From Lewinellaceae bacterium (GTDB taxonomy: Bacteria > Bacteroidota > Bacteroidia > Chitinophagales > Saprospiraceae): 54,683 nt of DNA. Shown here piece after piece: positions 37,016-45,150 of this stretch. The DNA is taken from positions 1-54,683 of the forward strand of contig JADJOD010000032.1 of the NCBI GenBank assembly GCA_016713985.1, in the 5' to 3' direction. Numbering within the stretch: the first letter of the stretch is position 1; the number at the start of each line of letters is the position of its first letter. The notes under the pieces were generated by a model. The model was not told the origin of the DNA. It searched no databases and saw only the letters and a program-made list of their open reading frames with translations. Made by a program: the position numbers and the translations under genes.

Positions 37016-37492
37016 TTAGAGGGCTTTTTTTACGGCGGCCTGCAATTCTTTGTAGGTCAGTTGTTTCTCGAAAAATTGCGTGCCGTTTTTATGCTTCGAA
37101 ATGATGAGTGTGGCCGGTATCGCGCCCGACCAGCTGGTGTCCACTAAGTTGATGTAGTTATTGGGATTGGATTCGTCCATAAACATCACCTCGCTGTTTA
37201 GTTTTTTGCGCTGTACGAAGGGTTTAACCCCTTTTTCCACGTTTCGTTTGAAATCAGTGCTGATCAGGATCACTTTTACGTTTTGCCCGGCGTATTTCCG
37301 GTTCAGTTTTTCAAATGAGGGCAATTCTTCCACGCAGGGGCCGCACCAGGTGGCCCAAAAATTCAATACATAGGTGGTATCCGTATCGGCCGTTTTCCAG
37401 CGTGTGATCTGGTCGGCTTTGATGAAGGGGATGTTTTGCGCGGAAAGTGCGCCGGCAGTGAAAGGTGTCAGAATAAACGATGTGATTTTCAT
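37016..37492 (-). CDS. TlpA-like periplasmic thiol-disulfide oxidoreductase
   Basis: 158 residues from the ATG at 37492. The N-terminus MKITSFILTPFTAGALSAQN is a signal peptide. The active site is LNFWATWCGPCVEELPSFEK (WCGPC), and the cis-Pro region is WSGAIPATLIISKHKNG. The family reduces or oxidises periplasmic disulfides. The 84-bp hairpin repeat begins immediately upstream of the ATG, so the leader RNA is the repeat itself. Together with the redoxin gene behind it, this forms a two-gene redox unit. Confidence 0.9.
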   Translation of the reverse strand: MKITSFILTPFTAGALSAQNIPFIKADQITRWKTADTDTTYVLNFWATWCGPCVEELPSFEKLNRKYAGQNVKVILISTDFKRNVEKGVKPFVQRKKLNSEVMFMDESNPNNYINLVDTSWSGAIPATLIISKHKNGTQFFEKQLTYKELQAAVKKAL

Positions 37493-37659
37493 AAGTAGTA
37501 GGACGGAAATCCTTTCCGTCCGGATGTTTCATTTTCGGAATGTCCGAGAAAATGAGTCGCATTAGTTTTGTCAGTTAAGTAGTAGGACGGAAATCCTTTC
37601 CGTCCGGATGCTTCATTATCAGAATGTTCCGGAAAAAATGAGTCGCATTAATGTTGTCC
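37492..37659. repeat. Two tandem copies of the 84-bp hairpin repeat
   Basis: Copies at 37492-37575 and 37576-37659 share TAAGTAGTAGGACGGAAATC, then CTTTCCGTCCGGATG, TTCATT-TC-GAATGT and AAAATGAGTCGCATTA. The core GGACGGAAA-TCC-TTTCCGTCC is a 9-bp stem. In the first copy CATTTTC...GAAAATG could form a second stem. The third relative is at 15165-15278. The remaining spacer (37660-37897) shows no gene; GCGCCTTCAACAC before the TolB-like start follows TAATCTTG, a near match to a -7 box. Confidence 0.9.
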
Positions 37660-37897
37660 GCCCAGCAAATAACGGTTTAATACCAAAAGTGTTGAACCCG
37701 ATTCGACGGATGACCGGGCGGGAGTGCCGTACTGCCGGAAAGGGAAGCCGGGTGCCATTCGGCGAAAGCCGGGGAAATGACGCCGGTCAAAAGATTTTTG
37801 AATAAAAACCGAAACGAAACTGCCACTTTTTACCCAAATCTGACCGTCTTTTCATGGAGCCGCCCTAATCTTGCGCCTTCAACACAAACCTTGCATC

Positions 37898-38986
37898 ATG
37901 CGCCTGATCCTCTTATTCACCTTCTTCCTTGCACCGATCATCCTTTCCGCCCAAACGCCCCACCCGAAACCCGAGGCCCGGAACCCGGAACCACCCAAAC
38001 CCGAAACACACCTGAAAAACATCCGCCAACTCACTTTCGGCGGCGACAACGCGGAGGCTTACTGGAGTCCGAACGGCAAATGGCTCACTTTTCAAAGCAA
38101 TAACGCCAAATGGGGGCTGAAATGCGATCAGATTTTTGCCATGAAAGTAAAAGGCGCGGCCGGCAAACCCGATTACCGCCCCCTACCCCTCAGCGGCGGA
38201 TTGGGCCGCACAACCTGCTCCTATTTTATGCCCGACGGCAAACATGTCCTCTTTGCCAGTACAAAAGCGGCAGCCGACACCTGCCCGGCGGTGCCCGATC
38301 TGCGGAAAGGTGGCAAATACCTCTGGCCCGTGTACAATACATATGACATCTATGTCGCTGATTTAAAAGGCAATATCACCAAACGCCTCACCAACACAAC
38401 CGGCTACGACGCAGAAGCGGTACTCAGCCCGAAAGGAGATAAAATTCTTTTCACCAGCGACCGCTCTGGCGACCTCGAACTCTGGACCATGAACCTCGAC
38501 GGCTCCGACCAGAAACAAATCACCAACCTGCTCGGCTACGACGGCGGCGCCTTTTTTTCACCCGACGGCTCTAAAATCGTGTTCCGCGCCAGCCGCCCCC
38601 AGACGGAAGAGGAAATAAAAGAATACAAAGACTTGCTCAAAAACGGCCTCGTAGCACCCACCAACATGGAAATATACGTCTGCAATGCAGATGGCTCCAA
38701 CCTGCGCCAGGTCACCAAACTCGGCAAAGCCAACTGGGCGCCTTTTTACCACCCTTCCGGTAAAAAAATCCTGTTCAGCAGCAACCACCACTCCACACGC
38801 GGCTACGACTTCCAACTCTACATGATCAACGAAGACGGCACCGGCCTGGAACAGATCACCACGGAAAGTATTTTCAATTCGTTCCCGATGTTTTCACCCG
38901 ACGGCAAAAAACTCGCCTTTTGTTCCAACCGCAACAACGGCGGCGGGCGCGACACCAACGTATTTGTGGCCGACTGGGTGGATTGA
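37898..38986 (+). CDS. Secreted TolB-like beta-propeller (PD40 repeats)
   Basis: 362 residues from the ATG at 37898 (MRLILLFTFFLAPIILSAQT), a signal peptide. At least five WD40-like PD40 blades are visible by their S/DPDG or PNGK turns: YWSPNGKWLTFQSNNAK, YFMPDGKHVLFASTKAA, VLSPKGDKILFTSDRSGD, FFSPDGSKIVFRASRPQ, YHPSGKKILFSSNHHSTRG and MFSPDGKKLAFCSNRNNGGG. The Pro-rich stretch after the signal (HPKPEARNPEPPKPETH) is a linker. Such propellers bind peptides or sit in envelope complexes; no enzymatic domain is attached. Single gene. Confidence 0.9.
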   Translation: MRLILLFTFFLAPIILSAQTPHPKPEARNPEPPKPETHLKNIRQLTFGGDNAEAYWSPNGKWLTFQSNNAKWGLKCDQIFAMKVKGAAGKPDYRPLPLSGGLGRTTCSYFMPDGKHVLFASTKAAADTCPAVPDLRKGGKYLWPVYNTYDIYVADLKGNITKRLTNTTGYDAEAVLSPKGDKILFTSDRSGDLELWTMNLDGSDQKQITNLLGYDGGAFFSPDGSKIVFRASRPQTEEEIKEYKDLLKNGLVAPTNMEIYVCNADGSNLRQVTKLGKANWAPFYHPSGKKILFSSNHHSTRGYDFQLYMINEDGTGLEQITTESIFNSFPMFSPDGKKLAFCSNRNNGGGRDTNVFVADWVD

Positions 38987-39281
38987 GGGGTTTTTAACGG
39001 TGATCAGGTAACCGGAACAAGGCTGTTTATGAGGACGCCCACGTTGCCTCCGGCAGATCAATAAGCACGCCGCCCGGAGAAGGGAAGAACTTTTGAACAT
39101 TTTATATCGAGCCGCCTATCCCCATTGAGGGAGCAGGGGAGATAGAAAAATATCAAATTCCCGGCAATGAAGAATTCTTCCGTAATTAGCGGCCGGTGAT
39201 GTTGCTTTGGAGGGGGGCAGGGGGAGGTCGCGCAACGAACCCATCAAACCTTCATGCGATATCGCCGTAAAACGCCTTTCG

Positions 39282-41123
39282 ATGCAACGCCTATCCCTGA
39301 TCGCATTCCTTCTGTCCGGCGCGCTGATCGCCGCCACGTCTTTTTTTTATTACCCCAAATGGCAACAGCCGAACACGGAAGCGACGCTTAGCTGGGATGT
39401 CTCCGGCTACTATCTTTACCTGCCGGCAGCACTTATTTATAAGGATATCAAGCAGTTGAACTGGTGGGAGGCCGTAGACCAAAAATACCACCCCGGCCCC
39501 GGCATGGGCCAGGCATTTCGCCACGCATCGGGCAATTACGTGATGAAATACCCGATGGGCCAGGCGCTTCAGTTTTTGCCCTGGTTTGCTGCGGCACATG
39601 CGCTGGCGGAGCCGCTGGGCTACCCGGCCGACGGTTTTTCCAGGCCTTACCAGGCGGCGATCAGCTGGGGCAGTGTGCTGATTGCGCTGCTCGGCCTGTG
39701 GTTTTTGCGCCGCAGTCTGCTCGTGTATTTTTCCGACCGCACCACGGCCATTGCGCTGATTTTACTGGTTTTTGGGACCAACTACCTCGAATATTCGGCC
39801 GTCACCGGGGCGATGACGCACAATTGGTTATTCACACTTTACAGCCTGTTGATTTTCAGCACGATACAATTTTATAAAAAACCTTCTTTTGCCTGGGCTG
39901 GCGCCATCGGACTGCTGGTCGGCTGGGCAACGCTGACGCGCCCGACAGAGATCATTTCGGCGTTTATTCCCCTGTTGTGGGGCATTGGTTCTTTCCCCGC
40001 CTTACGCGGGCGGATGCTGTTTTTCAAAACTCATTTTTCAAAAATTGCGCTGGCCGCCATACTCGCGGGGGCGGTGATTTTCCTGCAAGCCGCCTACTGG
40101 AAATACGCCACCGGTGAATGGATCGTGTACAGTTACCAGGAACAGGGGTTCAGCTGGTTGAAACCGCACCTGAGCGACGTGTTGTTCAGCGCGCGCGCGG
40201 GGTGGCTGGTTTATTCGCCGGTGATGTTGTTTGCGGTGGCGGGGCTCTTTTGGTTGCGCAAAGTCCGCCCCGCTCCAGAGGGCTCGGGCGCAGGGACGGG
40301 CTTGCTCCCGGTGGTCCTGATCTATTGTTTAACAGCACTTTATATCACGGCCGCCTGGGATATCTGGTGGTACGGCGGCAGCTTGGGCCAAAGAGCGATG
40401 GTGCAGGCCTATCCCGTGTGGGCGTTTGCCCTGGGGGCATTTGTGCACTGGGCGTCGGGCCGCAAACCCTGGCTGAAATGGTCGCTGGCGATTTTGGCTG
40501 CGGGTTTTATTTACATCAACCTCTGGTGGACGCACCAGGCGCATCGCGGCGGATTGTTTGTGAGTGAACAAATGACAAAACGGTACATGTTGAAAGTGCT
40601 GGGAAAATTTGAAGCGGAGCGCGACTGGCTGAAGTTGCTGGACACAAAAGAGGAGTTCAAAGGTGCGGCGAGGCGTGGCGTACAAGAGGTTTATTTCAAC
40701 GATTTTGAAAAAGACACCACGAATTTTGTCACGTCGACGGCTTCAATAACCGGCGCTAAATCGCTGATTTTGAACGCGGAAAAACAGTTTTCTCCGGCCT
40801 GGGCCGTTTACGCCCCGCCCGCCAACCCGGACACGATGCCGAAATGGGTGCGCGCCACGGTGACGTTCCGCTGCGATCCGAAAGAGTGGGATTGGTGGAG
40901 TATGACCCAGTTTATTGTCCGGTTCAAAATGAGCGACAACGTCGTCAAGGAACGTATGATCCGGCTGCAACGGCACGTAGACGGCAGCGAAGTAAAAACG
41001 ATCTTTTTCGACACCAAACTTCCTTCCGGCTATTTCGACCACATGGAAGTGCTTTTTTGGAACGCCGGCGGCAGCAAAACGATCCTGCTGGACGATTTGC
41101 GTGTGGAAGTTTTTAACGAGTAA
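39282..41123 (+). CDS. GT-C-like multispanning membrane protein (glycosyltransferase candidate) with C-terminal soluble domain
   Basis: 613 residues from the ATG at 39282; 25 in-frame codons upstream are Arg/Pro-rich and were rejected. About ten membrane helices (for example AISWGSVLIALLGLWFL, TTAIALILLVFGTNYLE, IALAAILAGAVIFLQAA, WSLAILAAGFIYINLWW) alternate with loops. The first periplasmic loop carries SWDVSGYYLYLPAALIYKDI and NYVMKYPMGQALQFLPWF, the place where GT-C enzymes such as ArnT and PMT have their acidic catalytic motif. Residues about 460-613 form a soluble beta-rich domain (VYFNDFEKDTTNFVTSTASI) that may bind glycan. It would use a polyprenyl-linked sugar. The next gene is a shorter paralogue. 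Confidence 0.7.
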   Translation: MQRLSLIAFLLSGALIAATSFFYYPKWQQPNTEATLSWDVSGYYLYLPAALIYKDIKQLNWWEAVDQKYHPGPGMGQAFRHASGNYVMKYPMGQALQFLPWFAAAHALAEPLGYPADGFSRPYQAAISWGSVLIALLGLWFLRRSLLVYFSDRTTAIALILLVFGTNYLEYSAVTGAMTHNWLFTLYSLLIFSTIQFYKKPSFAWAGAIGLLVGWATLTRPTEIISAFIPLLWGIGSFPALRGRMLFFKTHFSKIALAAILAGAVIFLQAAYWKYATGEWIVYSYQEQGFSWLKPHLSDVLFSARAGWLVYSPVMLFAVAGLFWLRKVRPAPEGSGAGTGLLPVVLIYCLTALYITAAWDIWWYGGSLGQRAMVQAYPVWAFALGAFVHWASGRKPWLKWSLAILAAGFIYINLWWTHQAHRGGLFVSEQMTKRYMLKVLGKFEAERDWLKLLDTKEEFKGAARRGVQEVYFNDFEKDTTNFVTSTASITGAKSLILNAEKQFSPAWAVYAPPANPDTMPKWVRATVTFRCDPKEWDWWSMTQFIVRFKMSDNVVKERMIRLQRHVDGSEVKTIFFDTKLPSGYFDHMEVLFWNAGGSKTILLDDLRVEVFNE

Positions 41124-41205
41124 TCCTTTAATATCAAAGTTACGCCACCTCCGAAAGAGGAAATTCGCCCCGGCGCCGACTTTTTGATCCCCTATATTTG
41201 CCCGT

Positions 41206-42507
41206 ATGAATGTCATTTTGAATTTTTTTCGCAGCAACTATCTGCTTTTCCTGTTTCTCCTGTTTTTCCAGGTAATGCTCGACCGGATCAACGTGAATCC
41301 ACGCGCTGTGGTCTGGTCCGATTGTGAAGGTTACTATATGTACCTGCCCGGCCTGTTTGTGATCGGCGATTTTCACAAGTTGCCGGAAGGTTCGGTATGG
41401 CCGCAGCGCAATGAAAAGGGAGAGATCATGCTCAAGTATACCTGCGGCGTGGCGATGTTCGAAATGCCGTTTTTTCTCACGACCCGGGCGTACTGTTTTG
41501 CAAAAAAATACGACGCGCAGGACTACTTCAACGTGCATTACTGCCGCGCCATGGCCATCAGCGGCTATTTTTTCGGCTTTCTCGGCTTGTTTTTTCTTCG
41601 AAAGGCACTGCTGCGACGCCGGTTTTCGGAAGCGGCGACCTTGTGGACCCTGATAGCCGTTTTTCTGGGCACCAACCTGTTCCACTACATGACGAAAGAG
41701 GTGGGGATGTCGCACGCCTATTCTTTTTGTTTGTTCGCTTTTCTGGCCTGGCAGACCCCCCGGTTTTATGAAAAAACGTCGTGGCAAAACGCCGCCTTGC
41801 TCGGAGGGGCCTTAGGCTGGATCGTTCTGATCCGGCCGACCAGCGCGGTGCTGGCGCTTTTTGTTTTTTTGTACGACGTGTACTCCTGGCAGGATCTGAA
41901 AAACCGGACGCGGTATTTACTGGATCATGTCGCCCAAATCGCCGTAGCCGCCCTCGTCGCCGTGTTGTTTTTTGTGCCGCAAATGCTTTACTGGCACGAA
42001 ATGACGGGCAAATGGGTGCGTTATTCGTATGAAAACGAGGGGTTTCCCTACTGGAACAAGCCAAAAATCGCCGACGTTTTGTTTGACGTGCAAAACGGCC
42101 TTTTCCTCTATACCCCCATGGCGCTGCTCATGGTTGCGGGCATTTTTATCGGGCTGAAACAACGCAAACACCACGCGCCGGCCCTGCTCCTGATATTCAG
42201 CCTGATCACCTATACGTTTGCCAGTTGGTGGGCCTGGTGGTTTGGCGGAGCGTTCGGCCACCGCTGTTATGTGGAATTCTACGCCTTGCTGGCGTTTCCG
42301 CTGGCCGGTGTGGTTGAACACGCGATTTCTTTGAAAAACAAGGTGTTACGCCTGGCATTTTTTGCCGTGTTCGTTTTTCTGATCTTTTACAGCGTCAAAA
42401 TGTCGTTCCTCTACACCCACCTCACCGGCCCCTGGGACGGCCAGGACTGGCGCTGGAATTTTGATAAAATCAAGTGGGTGTGGTCGTATTTATTCAAACC
42501 GATTTGA
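41206..42507 (+). CDS. GT-C-like multispanning membrane protein, paralogue without the C-terminal domain
   Basis: 433 residues. Its organisation parallels the upstream gene: VWSDCEGYYMYLPGLFVIGD matches SWDVSGYYLYLPAALIYKD, MLKYTCGVAMFEMPFFLTT matches VMKYPMGQALQFLPWF, LGWIVLIRPTSAVLALFVFL matches VGWATLTRPTEIISAFIPLL, and FASWWAWWFGGAFGHRCYVE matches AAWDIWWYGGSLGQRAMVQ. It lacks the soluble tail and ends after the last helix. TATATTTG, a perfect -7 box, lies about 8 bp before the start codon, too close for a normal leader. It is followed after 8 bp by the kinase gene. Substrate unknown. Confidence 0.72.
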   Translation: MNVILNFFRSNYLLFLFLLFFQVMLDRINVNPRAVVWSDCEGYYMYLPGLFVIGDFHKLPEGSVWPQRNEKGEIMLKYTCGVAMFEMPFFLTTRAYCFAKKYDAQDYFNVHYCRAMAISGYFFGFLGLFFLRKALLRRRFSEAATLWTLIAVFLGTNLFHYMTKEVGMSHAYSFCLFAFLAWQTPRFYEKTSWQNAALLGGALGWIVLIRPTSAVLALFVFLYDVYSWQDLKNRTRYLLDHVAQIAVAALVAVLFFVPQMLYWHEMTGKWVRYSYENEGFPYWNKPKIADVLFDVQNGLFLYTPMALLMVAGIFIGLKQRKHHAPALLLIFSLITYTFASWWAWWFGGAFGHRCYVEFYALLAFPLAGVVEHAISLKNKVLRLAFFAVFVFLIFYSVKMSFLYTHLTGPWDGQDWRWNFDKIKWVWSYLFKPI

Positions 42508-42515
42508 ATCCGGCC

Positions 42516-43562
42516 ATGCAACAATCCGGCCTTGAAGCCATAACCCGCCGCTTGCTTTCTTTCGACCGCTGGATCGGTTGTGCGGCCTTTGGCAACGGCA
42601 ATATCAACGATACCTACCGCGTCGATGTGGAACAGGAAGGGGAGCAACGCTCTTTTTTGCTGCAACGGCTCAACCACCTGGTATTCCGCGAGCCGGAAGT
42701 GGTGATGCAAAATATCCGCTCGGTATGTGAATACCTGAGGCAACAGGACTACCCATACCAAGTGGCGGCTCCCCTCACGACACCCGGCGGAACCTTGCTG
42801 GAGCGGGACGATGCCGGGAACTACTGGCGGATATTTCCTTTTTTGAAAAACACCTTTTCACCCGAAGGCCTGGCGGATGTGGACATGGCCTGTAAAGCGG
42901 CGTGTGCGTATGGCGCCTTTGCCCGGGCCTTGCGGCATTTTCCGGCGGAAGAACTGGTCGAAACCATTCCCGGTTTTCACGACACCGACCGGCGCTGGGC
43001 GCATTTCCTGGAAGTGTTGCATGAAGATCCGGCGGGTCGTGTGCGGGAAAGCCGGGTGGAGATTGAGGCCATGTTTGCGGCAAAACCGGTGTTTGACCGG
43101 GTCAGCGGATTAAAAAAAAGCGGCGAACTGCCCCGCCGCGTCACTCACAACGATACCAAAGCGGGTAATGTGTTGTTCGACGCCGGCACCCGGCAGGCAT
43201 TGGCAGTCATTGACCTGGATACGGTGATGCCCGGTACGATCCTTTCCGACTTTGGCGACATGGTGCGCACATTTGCTCCCGACCGGCAGGAAGACGACCC
43301 TTCCACGCCGGATTTGCGCATGGAGGTGCTTGAAGCGCTGCGGGAAGGTTTTTTGGCCGAAACCCGCGATTTTTTGACCCCGCAGGAAAAAGAGAATTTG
43401 TTTCTGGGCGCAGCCTGGATCACCGGAGAGCAGGCCCTGCGTTTTTTGACGGACTGGCTGGCGGGTGATGTTTATTACAAAATCAGGCGCCCGGACCACA
43501 ACCTCGCGCGTACCCGCAACCAGCAGGCTTTGCTGGAAGCCATTGTTCGGAAAACCGGCTGA
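42516..43562 (+). CDS. Aminoglycoside-phosphotransferase-fold sugar kinase, NahK-like
   Basis: 348 residues from the ATG at 42516. A nucleotide-binding start (AFGNGNINDTYRVDVEQEGE, FLLQRLNHLVFREPEVVMQN) is typical of the N-acetylhexosamine 1-kinase branch. The catalytic loop is RRVTHNDTKAGNVLFDAGTR with the Brenner-type HND, and the metal-binding motif is AVIDLDTVMPGTILSDFGDM, again characteristic of NahK-like proteins. It would phosphorylate a free sugar such as N-acetylhexosamine for salvage into nucleotide sugars. The position directly behind two GT-C-like genes suggests supply of a sugar donor, which is an inference. It converges with the phosphoesterase gene (3 bp between stops). Confidence 0.8.
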   Translation: MQQSGLEAITRRLLSFDRWIGCAAFGNGNINDTYRVDVEQEGEQRSFLLQRLNHLVFREPEVVMQNIRSVCEYLRQQDYPYQVAAPLTTPGGTLLERDDAGNYWRIFPFLKNTFSPEGLADVDMACKAACAYGAFARALRHFPAEELVETIPGFHDTDRRWAHFLEVLHEDPAGRVRESRVEIEAMFAAKPVFDRVSGLKKSGELPRRVTHNDTKAGNVLFDAGTRQALAVIDLDTVMPGTILSDFGDMVRTFAPDRQEDDPSTPDLRMEVLEALREGFLAETRDFLTPQEKENLFLGAAWITGEQALRFLTDWLAGDVYYKIRRPDHNLARTRNQQALLEAIVRKTG

Positions 43563-43565
43563 CCC

Positions 43566-44732
43566 TTAGTTTTTGCCGGCGCTGTCCTTCACTTTCAAAG
43601 GAGTGGCCGTACGCGCCTGGATGCTGGTTACGGACGATTTTACCCCGTTGCTGTCCAATCCGAAAGCGATGCCGTCTTCTATCCACAGCGATTTTACAAA
43701 ACCCCGGCGTACACTTTCTTCGTGATACAGGTCGATACAGATCAACCGGCCTTCGTACAGGGCTGTAATATCGGCCTGGAGCGTATGCCCGACCACGATG
43801 TGTGCAACGTTCATATAGCTGGTGATTCGCTCCATATCACCGGCAGAAATCAGGTTTTTAGCCGCGGCGCGGTACCAGAACACACCTGTTTTGGTATCAA
43901 ACACGGCTTTGGCCATCGAATCTTTGAGGTTTTCAAAGGGAATATCGATGTATTGACGCGCAAGTTGGTTGATGCGGGCAATGCTCAGTTCCGTGGCTAC
44001 CAGCTCCGGGCTGATACCGCCGTGACAGAATACGTAATCGCCGATTTTTTCCACGGCATTTTTGCTGCGCAACCAGCGACCCAGCTCGCTGTGGTCGTCG
44101 AACCAGAACCGGTATTCCTCACCGATCAACACGGCATTGGCGAAGTATTTTTTTCGAACGTAATCGGTATAACCCTGCAGGTTCATGATTTCGTGGTTGC
44201 CCAGGATAAAATGCACCTTGCCACCGGCCGCAGCCGCCTCGGTTTCGAGTTTGTAGATAAGCCACAGGCACTCGGTCACGTTCAGGCCCCGGTCGAAGAA
44301 GTCGCCGACCAGCACGAGGTGGCCGTCGCCGAAACTCCAGTTGAACTGGCTGTCAATCACTTTGGCGCCCGTCAGCATCATTTTAAAAGCCGTAAAATCG
44401 CCTTCGATGTCCGACAAAACCAGCATCCGGGCGGGCATTTCGTAATGATCGGGCTCCGCCTCAAAGTTTTTGCGAAGTGTAAAAGAGAACTGATCGCCGG
44501 AGTCGGGAATCCGGCAACTGAGCACGGGCGCCGACTTGGCGCCAAATATCTTCGTACGGGCGACCGCAGAGGTGTCCAGCCGTTCCACACTTTTCACAAT
44601 GATATTTTGTCCGCGGTAAAATACGTGTGGTCCGTCCGCATCAGCCTTGGAGCCGTCCACCGGCGGGTCGCCGGCAAAGGAAGCCAGGGGAAGGAAAAGT
44701 ACGACACAGTACCAAATTTTTTTCAGCAGCAT
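43566..44732 (-). CDS. Secreted calcineurin-like metallophosphoesterase
   Basis: 388 residues with a signal peptide (MLLKKIWYCVVLFLPLASFA). All metal-site blocks are present in order: VLSDIEGDFTAFKMML, VLVGDFFDRGLNVTECLWLI, HFILGNHEIMNLQG, YVFCHGGISPEL and HIVVGHTLQADIT. This arrangement matches the PPP-like branch that includes Shewanella-type (Shp) phosphatases rather than the DNA-repair nucleases. The substrate, protein or small molecule, cannot be told. It acts in the periplasm. The promoter region upstream (44733-44998) is AT-rich and contains two ATATATAATT elements but no clear -33/-7 pair. Confidence 0.88.
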   Translation of the reverse strand: MLLKKIWYCVVLFLPLASFAGDPPVDGSKADADGPHVFYRGQNIIVKSVERLDTSAVARTKIFGAKSAPVLSCRIPDSGDQFSFTLRKNFEAEPDHYEMPARMLVLSDIEGDFTAFKMMLTGAKVIDSQFNWSFGDGHLVLVGDFFDRGLNVTECLWLIYKLETEAAAAGGKVHFILGNHEIMNLQGYTDYVRKKYFANAVLIGEEYRFWFDDHSELGRWLRSKNAVEKIGDYVFCHGGISPELVATELSIARINQLARQYIDIPFENLKDSMAKAVFDTKTGVFWYRAAAKNLISAGDMERITSYMNVAHIVVGHTLQADITALYEGRLICIDLYHEESVRRGFVKSLWIEDGIAFGLDSNGVKSSVTSIQARTATPLKVKDSAGKN

Positions 44733-44998
44733 AACGGCGGAGATTTGTATTGTTCTGAAGATAAACGCCGGAAAAGGCTTTTTGTCACCCGCAAAAATAC
44801 AATACGTACCGCCTTGTTGTTTTGGTTTTTTATCGCTCCTGAAATATCATTCTATCCGGGCAACCGTTCCGAATATATAATTGGAAAATCACGCCAAATG
44901 GCCACTGTTGCAATATATAATTCTGAAATTAAGCGGCTGGCAGGACCACCGCATCCTGAAAATTAACCTAATATTATGACGCGCTGCTGACGGAATGA

Positions 44999-45147
44999 AA
45001 GGGTTTATAAGGGTTGATAAGGGTTGATAAGGGTTTATGAGGGTTTATAAGGATTTATAAGGATTTATAAGGGTTTATTGGGTTGATGAAGGTTTATAAA
45101 CCCTTATCAACCCAATAAACCCTCATAAATCCTCATAAACCCTCAAT
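44999..45147. repeat. 10-bp tandem repeats running into an inverted repeat
   Basis: From 45001 about eight units close to GGGTTTATAA follow with exact 10-bp period (variants GGGTTGATAA, GGATTTATAA). After a TTTATAAA turn (about 45092-45099) the complement runs back as CCCTTATCAACCCAATAAACC and CTCATAAATCCTCATAAACC to 45144. The arms pair imperfectly over about 45 bp. It lies 4 bp beyond the stop of the PspC-domain gene. The build (tandem array plus inverted end behind a stop codon) parallels 28721-28883 with a different unit. The whole spacer 44733-45150 holds no gene. Confidence 0.85.
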
Positions 45148-45150
45148 CAT

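Noticed and set aside
43722..44966. A 414-codon plus-strand open frame opposite the metallophosphoesterase
   Set aside because: All phosphoesterase metal motifs are on the minus strand, and the plus frame has none of its own.
45001..45090. A CRISPR array or replication-origin iterons
   Set aside because: The units are directly adjacent 10-mers with no spacers; no initiator gene is nearby, and the array turns into its own complement behind a stop codon.
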